From: JANQPX01 sp039197065
GTDB taxonomy: Bacteria > Pseudomonadota > Alphaproteobacteria > Geminicoccales > Geminicoccaceae
Reading direction: 5' to 3'
NCBI GenBank assembly: GCA_039197065.1
Contig: JBCCUL010000059.1
Coordinates: 1 to 15,954, forward strand
Length of the DNA stretch: 15,954 nucleotides
Shown in pieces: positions 15,027-15,954 of this stretch. Below the pieces are notes generated by a model. It saw nothing but the letters and a program-made list of their open reading frames with translations, did not search any database and was not told the origin of the DNA. Position 1 is the first letter of the stretch, and each line of letters opens with the position of its first letter. The position numbers were made by a program, and so were the translations under genes.

Positions 15027-15886
15027 GTGAAACGCTCACATTCGGTGTCATCGGTCTCGGCGCTATGGGCGGCGGCATGGCGCGGGCTCTGGTCGATGCC
15101 GGACACCGCGTGCTGGGCGTCGATCCGGACCCGGTGGCATGCGAGGTGGCGAAATCCTCCGGCGTCGATACAAACTGTCGTCTCAAAGATCTTCTCAGCT
15201 CAGCGGAGATCATTGTCATCTGCGTCGCTACAGAGGCCGCACTGACGGAGATCTATCGCCAGATCGGGACCAAGAAGACAGATAAGCCGCAGCTCATTAT
15301 TGAGACGTCCACCATGGCGCCGGGACGTGTTCGGTTGCTGTCCGCCATCGGTCGTGCCTCAGGCCGCCGGCATATCGAGGCGCTGCTCATTGGCTTGCCC
15401 AAGGATGCTGCTGCGGGGCGTCTTTATCACTTCGTCGGCGGCAATGAGGCTGATGTCGCCCTCGCTCGCCCCTTTCTCGAAGCGACCGGTCGAGATTTCG
15501 CACATCTGGGCACCATCGGCAGCGGTGCGACGGCAAAGGTCCTGAACAATGCGATCGGCAATGCGACGATGCTGGCTTTCACGGAGGCGATCGTGGCCGG
15601 AGAAGCCGCCGGCATCGACCCTGACACCTTCATTCGCGCCGTCAAAGAAGCGGGCGGGGCCGGCATGTCTGTCGTCTTCGAGCGGCACGCGCACTGGACG
15701 ATTGGTGCGGAAGAACAGCCACCGACACCGATCAACCAAAAAGATATGTCGGAGTTGGCGTCCATGCTGGAATGTCATGGTCTGCCATACCCACTTTTGT
15801 CCGAAGCCGTTAGAGCCTTTGCACGTCTGCCGGAAAAGCCAGGCTTGGTACAAGCCTACGCGCAGAGCCTCTGCAACAGAGACTAG
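15023..15886 (+). CDS. NAD(P)-dependent beta-hydroxyacid dehydrogenase (3-hydroxyisobutyrate dehydrogenase family), divergent substrate motif
   Basis: A 287-residue protein of normal family length. The Rossmann start is GVIGLGAMGGGMARALVDAG (GLGAMG at 11-16), followed by GVDPDP, where the acidic residue favours NAD. The catalytic Lys172 and Asn176 are intact in GSGATAKVLNNAIGNA. The usual substrate-binding DAPVSGG motif is replaced: the matching stretch reads EALLIGLPKDAAAG (119-132), with Ile123 and Leu125 where Ser and Gly are expected. It may act on an unusual hydroxyacid or have changed specificity. The start is ATG 15023, overlapping the previous stop as ATGA, with GGGGAG five bases upstream; an in-frame extension to 14951 would lie inside the DLH-like gene. 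It is the last gene of the operon in the window. Confidence 0.87.
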   Translation: MSETLTFGVIGLGAMGGGMARALVDAGHRVLGVDPDPVACEVAKSSGVDTNCRLKDLLSSAEIIVICVATEAALTEIYRQIGTKKTDKPQLIIETSTMAPGRVRLLSAIGRASGRRHIEALLIGLPKDAAAGRLYHFVGGNEADVALARPFLEATGRDFAHLGTIGSGATAKVLNNAIGNATMLAFTEAIVAGEAAGIDPDTFIRAVKEAGGAGMSVVFERHAHWTIGAEEQPPTPINQKDMSELASMLECHGLPYPLLSEAVRAFARLPEKPGLVQAYAQSLCNRD

Positions 15887-15930
15887 AGCATTTCCGGGGC
15901 AAGTCGATCCAGCCCGCACCCCCTCCCGAC

Positions 15931-15954
15931 CACCCGTAGGGTACCCTACGGGTG
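15931..15954. repeat. perfect 24-bp dyad at the window edge
   Basis: CACCCGTAGGGT at 15931-15942 is exactly complementary to ACCCTACGGGTG at 15943-15954. As RNA it would fold into a 10-bp stem with a GTAC loop. It begins 44 bases after the last stop, so it may be the operon terminator (any T-run would lie beyond the window) or an operator or recombination site. The repeat may extend past the edge. Confidence 0.6.

Noticed and set aside
15887..15930. Possible rhizobial intergenic repeat (TAGAGCATTTCC after the last stop)
   Set aside because: The start resembles a repeat common in Rhizobiales, but only about ten bases match my recollection, which is too little to call.
1..15954. CRISPR array, tRNA/rRNA genes, insertion sequences
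   Set aside because: I saw no regularly spaced repeats, no tRNA-like cloverleaf, and no transposase motifs or terminal inverted repeats; almost all bases are accounted for by metabolic genes.

Overview
The window is GC-rich, apart from one AT-rich intergenic stretch, and its gene content looks like an accessory catabolic locus of an alphaproteobacterium. The families present (FCD-type GntR regulator, family-5 ABC importer, tripartite tricarboxylate transporter, short-chain and aldo-keto sugar dehydrogenases) are typical of Rhizobiales such as Mesorhizobium or Rhizobium. That placement is an inference from style and content, not a search result.

Layout. Bases 1-143 are the 3' end of an alpha/beta-hydrolase resembling the E2 component of an acetoin dehydrogenase. 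A leftward pair follows: a GntR/FCD regulator (1037-1675) and downstream of it a short-chain dehydrogenase (234-989) that appears to have lost about 30 internal residues and its catalytic serine. The 260-base gap between the regulator and the rightward genes is AT-rich. It carries a near-consensus sigma-70 promoter whose spacer holds a perfect 14-bp dyad, and a second TTGATCAA dyad lies 52 bp upstream.

From 1937 to 15886 eleven genes run rightward, mostly with 4-base ATGA/GTGA overlaps, so they look like one long operon. They encode a family-5 ABC importer (binding protein, two permeases, one fused double ATPase), an aldo-keto reductase, an enolase-superfamily sugar-acid dehydratase candidate, a TctA-TctB fusion permease, a TctC-type binding protein, a cytoplasmic Cys-type sulfatase, a dienelactone-hydrolase-like protein and a beta-hydroxyacid dehydrogenase with a divergent substrate motif. 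A hairpin follows each of the two binding-protein genes, and a perfect 24-bp dyad closes the window.

Working model (inference): the GntR protein represses the operon until a sulfated sugar, sugar acid or related compound appears. The substrate enters intact through the ABC and/or TTT importer and is desulfated in the cytoplasm, because the sulfatase has no signal peptide. It is then oxidised (aldo-keto reductase), opened as a lactone (DLH-like hydrolase), dehydrated (enolase superfamily) and further oxidised (SDR, beta-hydroxyacid dehydrogenase). The order matches non-phosphorylative fucose- or arabinose-type pathways, but the true substrate cannot be read from the sequence.
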